Shown: piece after piece, positions 5,987 through 8,066 of the stretch
Numbering within the stretch: position 1 is the first letter of the stretch
Layout: each line of letters opens with the position of its first letter
DNA from: Deltaproteobacteria bacterium
GTDB taxonomy: Bacteria; Myxococcota_A; UBA9160; UBA4427
Direction of reading: 5' to 3'
DNA: 8,066 nt
NCBI GenBank assembly: GCA_011051925.1
Contig: DRKE01000303.1
Span: 1-8,066, forward strand
Notes under the pieces: model-generated
Seen by the model: the letters and a program-made list of their open reading frames with translations, nothing else
The model's database searches: none
Told to the model about the DNA's origin: nothing
Translations under genes and position numbers: made by a program

Positions 5987-6916
5987 TCAGCTCCCGAAGG
6001 CCTGCCGAAGGGCGTCGCAGGCATCGTCGACGGCCTGTCGTGCACGAGGGAGCTGTTCGGTCATGCCGAAGAAACCATGGAACACGCCGGGATAATTCGT
6101 GTACCGGGTCGTGACGCCCGCTTTCTCCAGTCGCTCCGCGTAGGCCCGTCCCTCGTCCCGAAGGGGATCGTACTCGGCCGTCAGCACGGTCGCGCTCGGC
6201 AGCCCGGACAGGTCGGGGGCCCGAAGCGGCGATGCCAGGGGATTCTCGCCATCGCTCTCGGACTCGAGATAGTGATGCCAGAACCAGCGCATCATGCGTG
6301 CCGTGAGAAAGTACCCCTCCCCGTTTTCCCGATACGAGGGGGTGTCGGCAGCCTGATCGGTCACGGGGTAGATCAGGAGCTGATGGACGAGGGGGGGACC
6401 ACCCCGATCTCGACAGAGGAGGGCCACGACGGCGGCCAGATTGCCCCCAGCGCTGTCGCCGGCCACGGCGATCCGGTCGGGGTCGATTCCGAGGCGTTCG
6501 GCTTGTTCCCAGACCCAGCGCGTGGCCGCATGGCAGTCTTCCGGCGCGGCGGGAAACCGCGCTTCGGGAGCCAGTCGATAGTCGACCGAAACGACGACGC
6601 AATCCGCGCCGCGCGCGAGTTCGCGACAGGTGGCATCGTGGGAGTCGAGGTCGCACACGACGAAGCCCCCCCCATGGAAGTAGACCAGGCCGGGCTTCGG
6701 GCCGTCGCCTTCGGGCCAATAGACTCGCAGGGGGATCGGGCCGGCTGGCCCTTCGGCCTCTGCGTTTTCGACGCGGGGGAGTTCGGGTCCCTTCGAGAAC
6801 CCGGCCAGGGCCGAGAAGCCCTCGCGGATGACCGTGTGGGGAACGCTGAAAGGGTCGATTTCAGGGCCACTGGCAAGCGAATCCAGCATGGCCCGGGCTT
6901 CAGGATCGAGGGGCAT
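5987..6916 (-). CDS. Alpha/beta hydrolase, hormone-sensitive-lipase (family IV) esterase
   Basis: 309 residues, the usual length for bacterial HSL-type esterases. The oxyanion-hole motif HGGGF is at 81-85, the nucleophile Ser155 lies in GDSAGGN, Asp250 in AEYDPLRDEG and His280 in PGVFHGFFGM complete the triad. The sequence DYRLAPE (112-118) is also a family hallmark. It hydrolyses short- to medium-chain carboxyl esters in the cytoplasm; no signal peptide is seen. The physiological substrate is not evident. The start at 6916 is backed by two upstream purine stretches, GGAG four bases away and AGAAGGAG ten bases away. It is the first gene of the minus-strand operon with the Rieske ferredoxin and the TPR lipoprotein. 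Paired with the dienelactone hydrolase on the opposite strand, it gives the locus two unrelated hydrolases of the same fold. Confidence 0.95.
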   Translation of the reverse strand: MPLDPEARAMLDSLASGPEIDPFSVPHTVIREGFSALAGFSKGPELPRVENAEAEGPAGPIPLRVYWPEGDGPKPGLVYFHGGGFVVCDLDSHDATCRELARGADCVVVSVDYRLAPEARFPAAPEDCHAATRWVWEQAERLGIDPDRIAVAGDSAGGNLAAVVALLCRDRGGPPLVHQLLIYPVTDQAADTPSYRENGEGYFLTARMMRWFWHHYLESESDGENPLASPLRAPDLSGLPSATVLTAEYDPLRDEGRAYAERLEKAGVTTRYTNYPGVFHGFFGMTEQLPRARQAVDDACDALRQAFGS

Positions 6917-7065
6917 GGAACTCCGGCTCCTTCTGGTTGAATGCCCCGGTCTGCGCTCGCGTCACTCTCCAGGCGGCAGCCGGGAAATCTTGGCCTGGAA
7001 TCCAGCGCACCGAGGCTAGCAGCCCCGGGATGGCCTGGCGTGGCCGCGACGCCGGTGCGTGGGGC

Positions 7066-7096
7066 TTTTCGTGCCCCTGCCCGGGAGCGCTACCCT
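7066..7096 (+). promoter_or_regulatory. Weak candidate sigma70-type promoter of the DUF4136 lipoprotein
   Basis: A -10-like TACCCT (7091-7096, matching TAnnnT) lies downstream of a T-rich patch, ttttcgtg. The spacer would be 17 bases if the -35 were TTCGTG at 7068-7073. Only the first two bases of that hexamer match consensus. Its position, about 60 bases before the start codon, is plausible; the sequence match is weak. Confidence 0.22.
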
Positions 7097-7142
7097 GGTG
7101 GGCGTTGCCGGTGCGGCCGTGGAGATGGGGATCGAAGAGATC

Positions 7143-7150
7143 GGGGAGGG
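7143..7150 (+). promoter_or_regulatory. Shine-Dalgarno site that decides the DUF4136 start
   Basis: GGGGAGGG (7143-7150; GGAGGG core 7145-7150) lies one base before ATG 7152 and seven bases before ATG 7158. The second spacing is the functional one, so translation should begin at 7158 (MGRVVRVG) rather than at 7152 or at the earlier in-frame ATGs. Confidence 0.65.
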
Positions 7151-7157
7151 AATGTCG

Positions 7158-7727
7158 ATGGGTCGAGTCGTCCGCGTGGGAATCGTTGCCGGTCTTCTTC
7201 TCGGGCTTGCCGGCTGCCAGGGATTCAATGTCCGGACGGACTGGGATCCCACCGTCCCCTTCTCGTCGTTTCGGACCTATTTCTGGGTGGAGCCGCCCAG
7301 GGCCGAACAGGCCGACCCCTTCGCAGACAACGGCCTGCTTCGGAAGCGAGTTCGCTACGCGATCGAGAACGAGTTGGCCCGGCGCGGGTTCGAGGCCGTC
7401 GACGAGAAAGAAAAAGCCGATTTCCTGGTGACTTACAGTGTCATTCTAGAGGAGCGCCTCAAGGTCGATAGCTATACCTCGTCGCTCGGTCGGGGCGGCT
7501 ATCGGGACTACTATGGGTTCGGCAGCGCCTTCACGACCTCCAATGTCCGCGCTTATCAGGAATCCACTCTGATCATCGACTTCCTCGATCCGGAGACGGG
7601 CGATCTCGTCTGGCGGGGCTGGGGGACGCGGATCCTCGGCACGCGGGACCGGGACCGGGGACAGGAGCGTCTGGAAAAGGGGGTCCGTGCGATCCTGGAA
7701 AAGTTTCCGCCGGAATCCCCGGACTGA
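7158..7727 (+). CDS. DUF4136 domain-containing lipoprotein
   Basis: 189 residues from ATG 7158. The N-terminus MGRVVRVGIVAGLLLGLAGC is a textbook lipoprotein signal with lipobox LAGC and lipidated Cys20; Gln follows, favouring outer-membrane sorting. The rest matches the DUF4136 pattern throughout: TDWDP then FSSFRTYFWVEPP, NGLLRKRVRYAIENELARRGF, ADFLVTYSVILEERL, a Gly/Tyr-rich loop (GRGGYRDYYGFGSAF), then STLIIDFLDPETGDLVWRGW and a closing ILEKFPP. Family knowledge: these are single-domain periplasmic lipoproteins, common in Bacteroidetes and Proteobacteria, whose function is not established. ATG 7152 would add two residues and is less well spaced from the ribosome binding site. The gene appears monocistronic and converges, with 14 bases between the stops, on the partial gene at the right edge. 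Confidence 0.93.
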   Translation: MGRVVRVGIVAGLLLGLAGCQGFNVRTDWDPTVPFSSFRTYFWVEPPRAEQADPFADNGLLRKRVRYAIENELARRGFEAVDEKEKADFLVTYSVILEERLKVDSYTSSLGRGGYRDYYGFGSAFTTSNVRAYQESTLIIDFLDPETGDLVWRGWGTRILGTRDRDRGQERLEKGVRAILEKFPPESPD

Positions 7728-7741
7728 ATCCGCGTGGGCCG

Positions 7742-8066
7742 TCAGGCAGCCGGAAGAGGTCTACACGGAGACGCCTCTTCGAGCGCGTCGAGCCGCTTCG
7801 CCAGGCTCTGCAGCGCGCGAGCGGTGGACGTCGCGGAGCGCATGGAGAGCGCCAGGAGCAGCAGGAGTGTTCCGCCGAAGAAACCCGAAGCGCGAAGCAC
7901 GAGGGCGATCAGGGCTTCGACGGAAGGCCGGATGCGGGTCTCGAAGGGGCCCGGTCCCGCGTCCGGGAGAGGCGGGAGGCCGGGATCCGGCTGGTAGCCG
8001 AGCTGTTCGAAGGCGCGGTCGATGAGACGGCTGGGAAGGGCTTCGAGAGCGGCCAGCTTCGCATCC
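7742..8066 (-). CDS. C-terminal part of an unrecognised membrane-segment protein (5' end outside window)
   Basis: A minus-strand frame is open from the right edge (first full codon at 8065) to a stop at 7744-7742, giving 107 residues with no start codon in the window. The visible order is a soluble, Pro-rich part (AALEALPSRLIDRAFEQLGY, then a PPLPDAGPGP linker), a hydrophobic helix at visible residues ~50-75 (LIALVLRASGFFGGTLLLLL) and an amphipathic, coiled-coil-like helix (ARALQSLAKRLDALEE), ending in PCRPLPAA. The composition is protein-like and the frame is free of stops, but such frames also occur by chance in GC-rich DNA. I do not recognise a family. The stop lies 14 bases from the convergent DUF4136 stop. 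A GAAGAGG/CCTCTTC inverted repeat (7753-7780) inside its last codons has no T-run and is a doubtful terminator. Confidence 0.65.
   Translation of the reverse strand, partial: DAKLAALEALPSRLIDRAFEQLGYQPDPGLPPLPDAGPGPFETRIRPSVEALIALVLRASGFFGGTLLLLLALSMRSATSTARALQSLAKRLDALEEASPCRPLPAA

Larger units (their letters stand above)
6917..7157. other. Divergent intergenic region with promoters for the esterase operon and the DUF4136 gene
   Basis: These 241 bases separate divergently transcribed genes, so promoters for both must lie here or within the short leaders. The minus side has AGAAGGAG (complement of 6927-6934) before the esterase. On the plus side TACCCT at 7091-7096 is a reasonable -10 hexamer, but the T-rich segment upstream (7066-7073) matches a -35 only weakly. 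A short perfect palindrome with a one-base centre, CTGGAATCCAG (6995-7005), could be an operator half or chance. No terminator or RNA gene was seen. Confidence 0.45.

Noticed and set aside
5789..6940. Plus-strand frame of 383 codons opposite the esterase and Rieske genes
   Set aside because: Both minus-strand genes have full catalytic or ligand motifs. The plus frame crosses both genes and shows only shadow composition.
7753..7780. GAAGAGG / CCTCTTC inverted repeat as a bidirectional terminator
   Set aside because: It has a seven-base stem with a 14-base loop and no T-run on either strand. It lies inside the last codons of the right-edge gene, so it is probably incidental.

Overview
This window is ordinary bacterial chromosome from a GC-rich, Gram-negative organism. 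The evidence is two predicted lipoproteins, an N-terminal-signal outer-membrane beta-barrel protein, and the tail of a PEP-CTERM (exosortase-sorted) protein. The codon style, the exosortase signal and the mix of alpha/beta hydrolases with a Rieske ferredoxin would fit an environmental deltaproteobacterial/Myxococcota-like lineage or another high-GC proteobacterium. That is a guess, because the window contains no phylogenetic marker. No tRNA, rRNA, CRISPR array, insertion sequence or integrase was seen.

Layout from left to right. Bases 1-98 hold the C-terminal end of a PEP-CTERM protein whose start lies outside the window. Next on the plus strand come a signal-peptide/TPR/beta-barrel outer-membrane protein (223-1908) and, 60 bp later, an Ala/Gly-rich membrane-anchored protein of unknown function (1969-2985). 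These three make a cell-envelope block. After a 149-bp gap with weak hairpins comes a plus-strand pair, a dienelactone hydrolase (3135-3821) and a class I SAM methyltransferase starting on GTG (3836-4492). The methyltransferase converges on, and overlaps by 8 bp, a minus-strand operon read right to left: an HSL-type esterase (6916-5987), a Rieske-type ferredoxin (5983-5678) and a TPR lipoprotein (5675-4485). Only 2-3 bases separate these genes, so they are almost certainly co-transcribed. A 241-bp divergent intergenic region follows, then a plus-strand DUF4136 lipoprotein (7158-7727). A minus-strand gene for a small membrane-segment protein enters from the right edge and stops at 7742.

How the genes work together: the left block looks devoted to the envelope or surface. 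The TPR+barrel architecture is that of Slam-type surface-lipoprotein assembly proteins and of TPR-barrel polysaccharide exporters, and the low-complexity protein next to it is a possible cargo or partner. The middle block contains small-molecule hydrolases, a redox ferredoxin and a methyltransferase. This suggests ester/lactone or aromatic-compound metabolism, but no oxygenase is present to confirm a pathway. The most promising candidate for something undescribed is the PEP-CTERM / TPR-barrel / Ala-Gly-rich trio. The rest are recognisable families in a somewhat unusual arrangement.
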